This document shows, piece after piece, positions 54,957 through 64,000 of a DNA stretch of 64,000 nucleotides; position 1 is the stretch's first letter, and each line of letters starts with the position of its first letter. Source of the DNA: Fasciola hepatica (lineage: Eukaryota; Platyhelminthes; Trematoda; Plagiorchiida; Fasciolidae); NCBI GenBank assembly GCA_948099385.1, contig CANUEZ040000047.1, positions 28,352,501 through 28,416,500 on the forward strand, written 5' to 3'. The notes under the pieces are model-generated. The model had not been told where the DNA came from. It did not search any database and was given only the letters and a program-made list of their open reading frames with translations. Position numbers and translations under genes: made by a program.

Positions 54957-57488
54957 TTAGTTGTAGAGCATGAAATGCAATAAAGTGCTGAGTAACTCGG
55001 AGCGAGGCGATCTGCGAGCTACTTTGTCTTTTGTATGTGGTTTCGAGCTCGAATCATAAACATTTACCTCGTTGTTTCCTGCTACGAGTGGATTAACTCT
55101 CTGATGTCTCGAACACGTTCTTCGTTTCTTCCGTTTCCTGTAATGTAACACAACTGTGGGATTTGTCCAATAGGCAAGGCTCAGTTCGGCGGTGGTGCAG
55201 TTCTCTTTTAGCATTCGTGCTACCTTAAAACCCGATACCAGTGCAGTCGTTTTGAGCTCGTTTAGGGATACTGACTTCAGCTCAGCAATTTTTGTTTTGG
55301 CAAAGGGTACTTTGTTTCGCCGCCGGCCATGCAGTTCCACCCAGGTACCGTACACTGTCACTGGGTCGGCAAATTTCAAGCTGCTTTGGGTGACCTGCTG
55401 GTGTCCTTTTTTGAGATATTTCAAAAGCCTCCGGGCAACTTCTCCTTTTCTCGATAGGTGACTTGACGGTGGTCTCTTGGGTATAGCAACTTCATGTTGC
55501 CCACTGTGACGTCCCGTCTTTGAATTCGCCATCGAAAGCACCGGCTGATCCTTTGAGTGAACTTCGCTTTCCTGAGATGGACCGTTGGATTCAATATCGA
55601 AAGGCTGATTGTGTTCTACAAAGGCACATCTCTCAGCAACATTTGAGCAATTTATTGATGCCGATTGTTGAAGTTCGCTCGTCAGGGGTCCGAGAAGTGT
55701 CCAGCCTAGTATCGTTCGCGTAGTGAATGGTTCTTTTCGATTGCTTATGCTCTGTTCAAGCACCCAGTGAGCCTCTGGTACATTGCATCCAATTAGTATG
55801 TCGACGTGGGGGCTAGACACTTCTTCGAACTCTATGTCCCTGAGATGAGACCATCTCTTTTCGATCGATCTAACAGAGTCGACTGGTCTCATTGGCAAGC
55901 TGTCTATTGCAAAAGCTTCCGGAATTTCTACGGTCCCCTCATCAGATAAAGACGTTAACTGCAGGGTCAGCCTCTTAGAATTGCTAACATGACCCCCTGC
56001 AATCGTGTTGATAGTGAGCGAGGTAGGTTCGCCTACTAGTTCATAGCTTTCTACAAGCTCGCGAGTAATCAGCGAGGTATCCGACCCCGTGTCCAAAAAT
56101 GTATTGACCCTACTCAGTCCTTTAGGTGTCACGATACCGACAGGTACGATGCCTAATCTTGCCGGTTTGAAATCATCATGTCCCGTTGAACAGACAATTT
56201 TGGGTTCATCCGGCTGAATAGGTCTATTGTTGAGAAGGCCATGCAGTAACGAGTGATGATTACCCAAGCATCCGTCTTGGTTGCATTTCACTCTTAAGCT
56301 GCATTCAGAGGCTCGATGAGAGTTGTTCAAACACATAAAGCATGAGCCAATCCTTTTTACCGCGCACCACCGATCGGGTACACTCATCCCATGAAAGGTC
56401 GGACAATCTGGTAACCGATGCAGGGAGTTGCATAGCTTGCATTCAGCTGACCTCTCGGGTTCTTGACTTATCATGTGCATGTTAGCCAAAGACTGGGTTT
56501 GGTTACAGTCCTTCTCCACAATTTGAGATGTTGGTTCCCTTCGCGCCAGTCTGCAACTTTCGCGTACGATTTGTCCAAATCGACTGTTGGCGATACGGGA
56601 TTGACGACCTATGAACTCCGTCAAATCGTTGAACGTAGATTCCCGCTCAAGCATATTTATTTTTTTAGCTTCCTCTGCCCATCGGCTCTGTAAATCAATA
56701 GATAGACATCGGACAATGCATTCCTGTGTGTGCAATGCATTCAGATCAGACTGGTATCCTAAGTGCTCCAGTGCTATACTGCAGTTCTGCATTTTTATCA
56801 CCAAACTCGACAGTGATTCAGCCTTGCCCTCAGTCCTTTTCGCCTCCAATGGAACACTATCAATTAGGCTTCTAGCCATCTTGAATGGTTGTCCAAACAA
56901 ATCTTTCAGGATTCTGCGCGCCCTGATGTACCCCATCGGTGGATCAAGCATCGCGCAGCCTTCGATAGCACTTTTGGCTCTCCCATGACAGTAATGTAAT
57001 AAATACAAAAACCTTTGACCAGGATCTGCAACTTTGCACTCAACGAAATTTCCGAATTGTTTCATGAATATACAGTATTGCTCGGGGTCCCCGTCGAAGT
57101 GGGACAGCTCCACTCTCGGCAGGTCAAGAGCCAAAACCTCGGTAGTTTCAGGCTGTCTCAAGAGTTTATATTCGTCGATCAGAGTGCCTTTTCGATGTTG
57201 ACATTGTGAACTACATGGACTCTTTGCTGGCTCTCTGAGACCAGTTCCTTGTGTAAGGGGCTCTGCTTCCTTTCTGGCTAACCGCAGCTAGTTTTCTAAT
57301 TCTATTACTCTCATTCTATAAGTACTAATATCGTCAAACGCATCGCGGTTAGAGATATATGACCTGGCACTGACAGAGCTAGTAAACTTAGCATTATCTA
57401 GAGAATCAATAACACCCGAACCATCCCCAGAGACTTGCCGAGTTATTTCCTGTTGTCTCAAAAGGTCCTTGCTTCCTCGTCTGGGCAT
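54957..57488 (-). pseudogene. Pao Gag-protease fused to an RNase H remnant, RT deleted (unit 1)
   Basis: The ATG at 57488 (MPRRGSKD) starts Gag. One TAG at 57288-57290 interrupts it where related Gag proteins have glutamine. From 57161 the frame is open for 734 codons. It has the DUF1759 Gag core (DLPRVELSHFDGDPEQYC), cysteine-rich CKLCNSLHRLPDC / CFMCLNNSHRASEC, aspartic protease VNTFLDTGSDTSLI and the DUF1758-like DILIGCNVPEAHWVLEQ. At about 55360 it jumps from pre-RT sequence (LKFADPV) directly into RNase H sequence (VYGTWVELHG). The whole RT is missing yet frame is kept. RNase H reads YWTNPTVVLHY where the relative has FWTDSTIVLYY, so a catalytic Asp is lost. No integrase follows. Confidence 0.9.
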
Positions 57489-57526
57489 TTCCAATGAGTT
57501 TTCTTGTCCAGGTTCCACTTGAGTAC

Positions 57527-57730
57527 TGTAAGTCAAATCTCGCAAATCGAGCGACGCGTAGCCAATTCAAACGAATCCCAAAACCAGAACAAGATTGATT
57601 CGTAGCTTCTACGGTACTAAATTGAAATGCACAAAGGATACAAATGTATACGAACCTCAAGTATGCGGCCAAATAGGCTTCACAGTAAAACCCAAAGGTC
57701 CAAAGCCCCGTGGCTCAAGCACGACAGTCA
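57527..57730 (-). repeat. LTR 2 of the Pao array (shared)
   Basis: It serves as 5' LTR of the left unit and 3' LTR of the right unit. The leader after it contains TGGAACC about nine bases downstream, the position of a possible primer-binding site, then the Gag ATG. Confidence 0.88.
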
Positions 57731-58673
57731 GAAACGGTTCAAGGCCAAATTCAAATGTCTCACATGGATAAACAAACGTGAAAATGTGTGGTGTATGAGC
57801 GAGCATTCCAAAATAATGTTAAATATAGTCAAATTCACAAAGCACGTTGAACATTTAGAAGGATTTTCAGTATTCGTTCTTTACACCGCCGGCCAAAATC
57901 CTTCCGCGAAAATGGTTGTCTAAGGTTCAGGAAGCGGTCGTGATTCTCACCCTATCTATCTTTAACTTATTGCTAGTGCCTGTGGTTACTAACTACCTGT
58001 GTTATCTGAACGTGAAACAGGTTTTCGCCGTAGTCATCATCGCACAATCCATAAGGAATCAATTCCAAATCCCGCTGCACAACTTGAGATTGACATATTC
58101 ATCAGGAGACCGGCGCATATAGTCAGACGCACGATGAAGATGAAGGCTTCGCAGAGTGAAGTGTTTCGCCGCACGAAATAAGTCTAAGCATCACAAGCAG
58201 TAACCCATTGCAGCAACTGGTTAGACTAATTTTGTTTACAAGCATGAGCGCGGAAGTTGAACGCAGGTGCAACGCCTAATGAGATATCGCGTAAAATTGA
58301 CGGGTCACGAACCAGTGGAATTACATAAAATTCACGCACCAAATCTTCCGAAAGAAATGAAAACCGGTTTCTGAATATGAATGAATTTCGAAATACACAT
58401 GAGCACGGAGATTGATCGAATACTGGCACCTATCAGAGTATTTCAAAGTTTTTCTGTGCACAAAATATGTGACAATCAATATTGTATAAAATGTAAATAA
58501 ATGTTCCTCCCTAAAGATAATAATAGTTTCACAATGTGCTCACAGCTAGTATACCTCACCTGAACTGTTCAAGTGAAATACTGGTGAATTTCTCCTCTTC
58601 GCCTATGTGCACGCTAGATAGAAACTGGAACTAAGTACATTTGCAACCTTTCAGAAAAAATGGGTCCAGTTGA
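57731..58673 (-). other. Unrecognised 3' region of Pao unit 2
   Basis: A base-for-base copy of 54014-54956 as far as I compared it. It makes clear that this 940-base stretch belongs to the element and is not flanking DNA. Confidence 0.6.
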
Positions 58674-61205
58674 TTAGTTGTAGAGCATGAAATGCAATAA
58701 AGTGCTGAGTAACTCGGAGCGAGGCGATCTGCGAGCTACTTTGTCTTTTGTATGTGGTTTCGAGCTCGAATCATAAACATTTACCTCGTTGTTTCCTGCT
58801 ACGAGTGGATTAACTCTCTGATGTCTCGAACACGTTCTTCGTTTCTTCCGTTTCCTGTAATGTAACACAACTGTGGGATTTGTCCAATAGGCAAGGCTCA
58901 GTTCGGCGGTGGTGCAGTTCTCTTTTAGCATTCGTGCTACCTTAAAACCCGATACCAGTGCAGTCGTTTTGAGCTCGTTTAGGGATACTGACTTCAGCTC
59001 AGCAATTTTTGTTTTGGCAAAGGGTACTTTGTTTCGCCGCCGGCCATGCAGTTCCACCCAGGTACCGTACACTGTCACTGGGTCGGCAAATTTCAAGCTG
59101 CTTTGGGTGACCTGCTGGTGTCCTTTTTTGAGATATTTCAAAAGCCTCCGGGCAACTTCTCCTTTTCTCGATAGGTGACTTGACGGTGGTCTCTTGGGTA
59201 TAGCAACTTCATGTTGCCCACTGTGACGTCCCGTCTTTGAATTCGCCATCGAAAGCACCGGCTGATCCTTTGAGTGAACTTCGCTTTCCTGAGATGGACC
59301 GTTGGATTCAATATCGAAAGGCTGATTGTGTTCTACAAAGGCACATCTCTCAGCAACATTTGAGCAATTTATTGATGCCGATTGTTGAAGTTCGCTCGTC
59401 AGGGGTCCGAGAAGTGTCCAGCCTAGTATCGTTCGCGTAGTGAATGGTTCTTTTCGATTGCTTATGCTCTGTTCAAGCACCCAGTGAGCCTCTGGTACAT
59501 TGCATCCAATTAGTATGTCGACGTGGGGGCTAGACACTTCTTCGAACTCTATGTCCCTGAGATGAGACCATCTCTTTTCGATCGATCTAACAGAGTCGAC
59601 TGGTCTCATCGGCAAGCTGTCTATTGCAAAAGCTTCCGGAATTTCTACGGTCCCCTCATCAGATAAAGACGTTAACTGCAGGGTCAGCCTCTTAGAATTG
59701 CTAACATGACCCCCTGCAATCGTGTTGATAGTGAGCGAGGTAGGTTCGCCTACTAGTTCATAGCTTTCTACAAGCTCGCGAGTAATCAGCGAGGTATCCG
59801 ACCCCGTGTCCAAAAATGTATTGACCCTACTCAGTCCTTTAGGTGTCACGATACCGACAGGTACGATGCCTAATCTTGCCGGTTTGAAATCATCATGTCC
59901 CGTTGAACAGACAATTTTGGGTTCATCCGGCTGAATAGGTCTATTGTTGAGAAGGCCATGCAGTAACGAGTGATGATTACCCAAGCATCCGTCTTGGTTG
60001 CATTTCACTCTTAAGCTGCATTCAGAGGCTCGATGAGAGTTGTTCAAACACATAAAGCATGAGCCAATCCTTTTTACCGCGCACCACCGATCGGGTACAC
60101 TCATCCCATGAAAGGTCGGACAATCTGGTAACCGATGCAGGGAGTTGCATAGCTTGCATTCAGCTGACCTCTCGGGTTCTTGACTTATCATGTGCATGTT
60201 AGCCAAAGACTGGGTTTGGTTACAGTCCTTCTCCACAATTTGAGATGTTGGTTCCCTTCGCGCCAGTCTGCAACTTTCGCGTACGATTTGTCCAAATCGA
60301 CTGTTGGCGATACGGGATTGACGACCTATGAACTCCGTCAAATCGTTGAACGTAGATTCCCGCTCAAGCATATTTATTTTTTTAGCTTCCTCTGCCCATC
60401 GGCTCTGTAAATCAATAGATAGACATCGGACAATGCATTCCTGTGTGTGCAATGCATTCAGATCAGACTGGTATCCTAAGTGCTCCAGTGCTATACTGCA
60501 GTTCTGCATTTTTATCACCAAACTCGACAGTGATTCAGCCTTGCCCTCAGTCCTTTTCGCCTCCAATGGAACACTATCAATTAGGCTTCTAGCCATCTTG
60601 AATGGTTGTCCAAACAAATCTTTCAGGATTCTGCGCGCCCTGATGTACCCCATCGGTGGATCAAGCATCGCGCAGCCTTCGATAGCACTTTTGGCTCTCC
60701 CATGACAGTAATGTAATAAATACAAAAACCTTTGACCAGGATCTGCAACTTTGCACTCAACGAAATTTCCGAATTGTTTCATGAATATACAGTATTGCTC
60801 GGGGTCCCCGTCGAAGTGGGACAGCTCCACTCTCGGCAGGTCAAGAGCCAAAACCTCGGTAGTTTCAGGCTGTCTCAAGAGTTTATATTCGTCGATCAGA
60901 GTGCCTTTTCGATGTTGACATTGTGAACTACATGGACTCTTTGCTGGCTCTCTGAGACCAGTTCCTTGTGTAAGGGGCTCTGCTTCCTTTCTGGCTAACC
61001 GCAGCTAGTTTTCTAATTCTATTACTCTCATTCTATAAGTACTAATATCGTCAAACGCATCGCGGTTAGAGATATATGACCTGGCACTGACAGAGCTAGT
61101 AAACTTAGCATTATCTAGAGAATCAATAACACCCGAACCATCCCCAGAGACTTGCCGAGTTGTTTCCTGTTGTCTCAAAAGGTCCTTGCTTCCTCGTCTG
61201 GGCAT
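58674..61205 (-). pseudogene. Pao Gag-protease fused to an RNase H remnant, RT deleted (unit 2)
   Basis: Second copy of the fusion in unit 1, shifted by exactly 3717 bases. It has the same ATG context, the same in-frame TAG (61005-61007), the same 734-codon open frame (60878-58674), the same RT deletion joint and the same Asp-to-Asn change in RNase H. One amino-acid difference is visible near the Gag start (Thr for Ile in the TRQVSG region). The shared defects show that the deletion and the stop predate the duplication. Confidence 0.9.
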
Positions 61206-61243
61206 TTCCAATGAGTTTTCTTGTCCAGGTTCCACTTGAGTAC

Positions 61244-61447
61244 TGTAAGTCAAATCTCGCAAATCGAGCGACGCGTAGCCAATTCAAACGAATCCCAAAA
61301 CCAGAACAAGATTGATTCGTAGCTTCTACGGTACTAAATTGAAATGCACAAAGGATACAAATGTATACGAACCTCAAGTATGCGGCCAAATAGGCTTCAC
61401 AGTAAAACCCAAAGGTCCAAAGCCCCGTAACTCAAGCACGACAGTCA
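61244..61447 (-). repeat. LTR 3 of the Pao array (5' LTR of right unit)
   Basis: Third LTR copy, ending at the CA at 61446-61447, after which the sequence differs from the internal copies and the MULE region begins. Confidence 0.85.
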
Positions 61448-61604
61448 GGATAGTGTCTAAACATACGGGCTTAAATGTAGCCCGACTGAAGTATTGGGAT
61501 TGTTATTTGTGAAACGGTTTGACCAGAGGAGTTGTTGCCTGCAGAAAATGAGATTGACGTGAGATATTGTAGTTCGATATTTGTTTGAGTGTGTGGTATT
61601 AGGG

Positions 61605-61612
61605 TATATAAG
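61605..61612 (+). promoter_or_regulatory. TATA box of the MULE transposase gene
   Basis: tatataag lies 36-43 bases before the ATG at 61648, placing a TATA-directed start only about 10-20 bases before the coding sequence. Such a short leader fits a compact transposon gene. Confidence 0.55.
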
Positions 61613-61647
61613 CGATGTGATCAAGGTTATCGCCGCAGTTGGCCGTA

Positions 61648-64000
61648 ATGGCGTCCGGCGCTGCGGGCCCGGCTGCGGTCGACGATTCTGGAACGTTTGC
61701 CCGTTTGGTTCCTAATGTGTATACTACTCTTTCAGATTTTGATAATGATTTTCGTGTTTTTCAGAGAGAAACTTTAACATCTTTTTATATTTATGATAGT
61801 GAAAGTGGTTCAAAGTGGCTGCGCACGCATCCTGGTGCTTTTCCAAAATCGTTTCCTTATTATCGTGTAAAATACTGCTGCGTTCACAACCGCAGGCCTC
61901 AAATGGCTGCCACAAGGTGAGTGTAGTGTTGTTGATATATAACAATTCCTACAGATACCGTAATACTCATTGCCCTGCATTTGTCATTGTCCGTGCTGTC
62001 GGATCTCAGTACAAGTTGGTGAGCAAGTGTTTGGTACATAATCACGACTTCCATCTGTTTAATGACAGGATGTACGCTAAGAATAGGAGGCTAAATGCAG
62101 ATCAGGAGACAGAGGTTGCCAGAATGATGGCAACTTTTCATAATGCAAGCGAAATATGTACTTACGCTCGGAACAACTTCAACAGGTTGTTTACGGTGAA
62201 AGATGTGCACGCCTTAAGGGCTAGGCAAGTGCATCTCGATGCTCGGTCGGATGCACTGAAGATAAAGGAGATGGTTAAAGATAAGGGGGACTTGCGTATA
62301 TTATCGGAGGACGGTGTTGTGAGGTACGTTTTCTACGTGCCTCATTCGGTTAAAGGGTTATTAGCTAGGTATTGTGAGGTAGTGTTGGCTGATGCAACGC
62401 ATCAGTCTAACCGGGGTGGGTATGTCCTGTGGCACGCGATGTTCATAGACGAGAGTGGTTTAGGTAGGTCTTTCTTCTACGCCATTCTACCAAATGAGAG
62501 TGGCGTAAGTTACAGACGTGCTATTAAAGAAATGAAGCAGTACCTACCGGTGTCTTTCAAGCCGAAAAGCATCATCATAGACCGAAGCCTTGCACAGTAT
62601 TCCGCCTTTCGGGAATCATACCCCGAATCTCGTATACTGTTTTGTCAGTTCCATGTGCTTCGTGATATGAAGAAGCACTGCTTTCAGCTTAGTCATTCGA
62701 CGTTGAACGACAAACGACGCATCCATCAGTGGATGCGGAACATGGTTTATGCGTCTACGAAGATGCTTTTCGATAGGTTCAAGGCTGCAATCGCCAGTCG
62801 CAGCCCAATGGCGTTTGCATATCTAAGTCGTACATGGTTGCCCTATGAAGACATGTGGGCTGCTTATAGTGTCAAGTGGGCAACTTCGTTTGGGACGTTC
62901 ACCACCAACAGGGTGGAAGTCGAGAATAGGTATTTGAAGGCAGGGTTATCCACCAGGTCCTCCCTGGTGGATGTCTTCGCCCGCATCCTGAAGCGGTCCG
63001 AAGATTTGGAGGAAAGTAGGCGTAGAAGGATTGGGAAGGAGTTAGTCGGTTCTTTTAAGCCAGCGACGGGGTTCCAAGTGTATTCCGATTACCTTGGACG
63101 GCTTACCGGCTTTGCCCGTGAAGCCGTTCAAAAGCACATCAGTAGACATTCCGTTCACAATGTAAGTCACGATTCTGGCCGATGGAGTGTCCGGTGTGTG
63201 CGGGCCTGTGCGGCTGTGGTAACCATGGGGGTTAATCCAGCCTGCACATGTCCCTTTTCCAAGCAGTGGCTGCTACCATGCAGCCACATTGTTGCCGTTG
63301 CCATTTTTATTAAGTACGACCTGTGCGGGCTTCCTGTTGGTCGTTGGGCAAAGAAGACGGGCAGCTCGTTCACTCCTGTGCTGCCTGTACCAATAAGGGA
63401 TACGGCGGTAGAAAACTCGGCCAGAATTAGTCCTAGTGATAAGTTGTCCATAAGTGAGGAATTAAGGAAGGACATTGCCGTAGCGTTGAACAGTTTGGGG
63501 TACACAAAGTTCACGGAACTGGTACCTCAAATGAGAAATTTGGCTCGAGTGTTAGGTTCCGGAAAGGATGTAGATTTTTTTGTAGGGATAGGGCACAAAA
63601 TATAAGCGTAGCTTTAGGCAATGACACACTGGTTTCTGAATTTATCAGCAGGGTTCCTAGGAACATCTTTCCCCGTAATCGACCTGTTGAACCAGTTCCG
63701 AGTACATCACACCACACGGCAGTCCAACCGTCTTCAAAACGTAAGGCTGCCTTGACCCTTAGAAATACCGATGATGCACATTTGCAAATCATCGGTGACC
63801 CTCTGCAGCTTGTGCAATTCCGACAGCTAAAGACAACCACCTCGGCGCAGTATAGACTACACGAGAAAAGGAAACGTTTCGACCTGGCGAATTCACCCAT
63901 ACGCCAGGACATTTGCAGCATCTGCCACATGGAAGACCCTTTCATGGGCTTGGACGAAACGACTAATTGGGTCCAATGCTGCAAATGCACTCGGTGGGCG
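61648..64000 (+). CDS. MULE transposase with SWIM and PHD-like fingers, three or more exons
   Basis: Exon 1 (61648-61916) begins MASGAAGPAAVDDSG. A 38-bp GT-AG intron (61917-61954) leads in phase to exon 2 (61955-63550). A 35-bp GT-AG intron (63551-63585) leads in phase to exon 3, which is open to the window end. The N-terminal region (FVIVRAVGSQYKLVSKCLVH then NHDF) resembles a FLYWCH/FAR1-like DNA-binding fold. The DDE core shows VVLADATHQSNRGGY (first D), KSIIIDRSLAQYSAF (second D), CQFHVLRDMKK (CxxH) and TNRVEVENRYLKAG (E). A SWIM finger follows (CTCPFSKQWLLPCSHIVAVA). Exon 3 ends in CSICHMEDPF...WVQCCKCTRWA, the start of a PHD-like finger. No stop or frameshift is visible, so the gene may be functional. 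Cut-and-paste transposition in the nucleus is the expected role. Confidence 0.88.
61917..61954 (+). other. 38-bp spliceosomal intron in the MULE gene
   Basis: It starts gtgagtg and ends ttcctacag. Removing it joins ACA-AG to A-TAC (Thr-Arg-Tyr) and links two frames that both match the transposase. Left in, it gives a stop after two codons. Confidence 0.85.
63551..63585 (+). other. 35-bp spliceosomal intron in the MULE gene
   Basis: It starts gttagg and ends in a T-run plus gtag (gatttttttgtag). Splicing joins GT to G (Val) and opens a further 138-codon frame with a zinc finger. Reading through gives the stop at 63603-63605. The donor is less standard than that of intron 1. Confidence 0.72.

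Larger units (their letters stand above)
53810..61447 (-). mobile_element. Tandem array of an RT-deleted Pao element (three LTRs, two units)
   Basis: Three about 204-bp LTRs at 53810-54013, 57527-57730 and 61244-61447 alternate with two internal regions, with an exact period of 3717 bases. I found only two base differences between the internal units (55892/59609 and 57445/61162). LTR differences separate the first from the others (a/c in aaat.tcgc) and the third from the others (gtaactc against gtggctc). Both units lack the RT body and the integrase but keep a long open Gag-protease frame. The array interrupts a LINE endonuclease on its left. Confidence 0.92.
61448..64000 (+). mobile_element. 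MULE-type DNA transposon, left part (continues beyond window)
   Basis: From 61448 the sequence leaves the LTR and leads in 200 bases to a promoter and an intact MULE transposase gene that runs off the window. ggatagtgtctaaac at 61448-61462 is a plausible terminal inverted repeat start, but its partner is outside the window. A short hairpin, cgggct/agcccg, lies at 61466-61484. The precise left end is therefore tentative. Confidence 0.6.

Noticed and set aside
55192..55461. Plus-strand frames within the Pao array (also 56611-56988 and their copies)
   Set aside because: They are antisense shadows of the Gag-protease frame, with no independent similarity.
61815..61954. Open-frame start of the MULE protein at 61815
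   Set aside because: The segment before 61955 is out of frame with exon 1 and includes the intron; exon 1 from 61648 gives the better N-terminus.

Overview
This is a eukaryotic, probably metazoan, window made almost entirely of transposable elements. No ordinary host gene, tRNA, rRNA, CRISPR array or bacterial operon could be supported. Several things suggest a parasitic flatworm genome: BEL/Pao and Gypsy LTR elements, many CR1/Jockey-like LINE relicts with PHD-like fingers in ORF1, and very short spliceosomal introns (about 35-38 bp) in the transposon genes. That assignment is an inference; no species marker was seen.

Layout. 1-4568 is a decayed, internally deleted Pao element (+). 4840-6750 and 9370-11830 are decayed LINE polyproteins (+), separated by 2.5 kb of unrecognised sequence. 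12087-17695 is a decayed Gypsy element (-). 18347-19640 and 26136-27330 are two copies of one dispersed repeat. 20262-22535 is a 5'-truncated LINE (-) with an open RT frame, followed by a LINE relict (+) at 22720-25700. From about 29060 to 41200 lies a nearly complete LINE (-), with ORF1 and an endonuclease/RT ORF2. Its ORF2 is split by a nearly complete Pao element (+, 32115-38822) whose LTRs differ at only 3 of 352 aligned bases. 41390-45230 and 45490-47494 are two more LINE relicts (+); the second holds a solo LTR of the same Pao family (45983-46346). A LINE 3' fragment follows at 47760-48036.

The last 16 kb is the most interesting part. A LINE (+) starts near 48100. Its ORF1 is interrupted by a 4.06-kb DNA transposon (48881-52940) with matching terminal inverted repeats. 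On the minus strand this transposon carries a decayed transposase with a DAPARAF...GHAGYxGCDRC signature and a second, intron-rich gene ending in a DUF4806-like domain. The LINE resumes at 52941 (rest of ORF1, then endonuclease) and is cut at 53810 by a tandem Pao array (-): three LTRs and two almost identical 3.7-kb units. Each unit encodes Gag-protease fused in frame to an RNase H remnant, with the whole RT missing. Directly after the third LTR is a MULE-type DNA transposon (61448 to the window end). It has a TATA box, three exons separated by 38-bp and 35-bp introns, an intact DDE core, a SWIM finger and the beginning of a C-terminal PHD-like finger. It is the best candidate in the window for a functional gene.

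The elements act independently. What links them is insertion order: LINEs are the oldest layer, Pao elements and the DUF4806-type transposon inserted into them, and the Pao tandem array and the MULE are among the youngest by sequence integrity.
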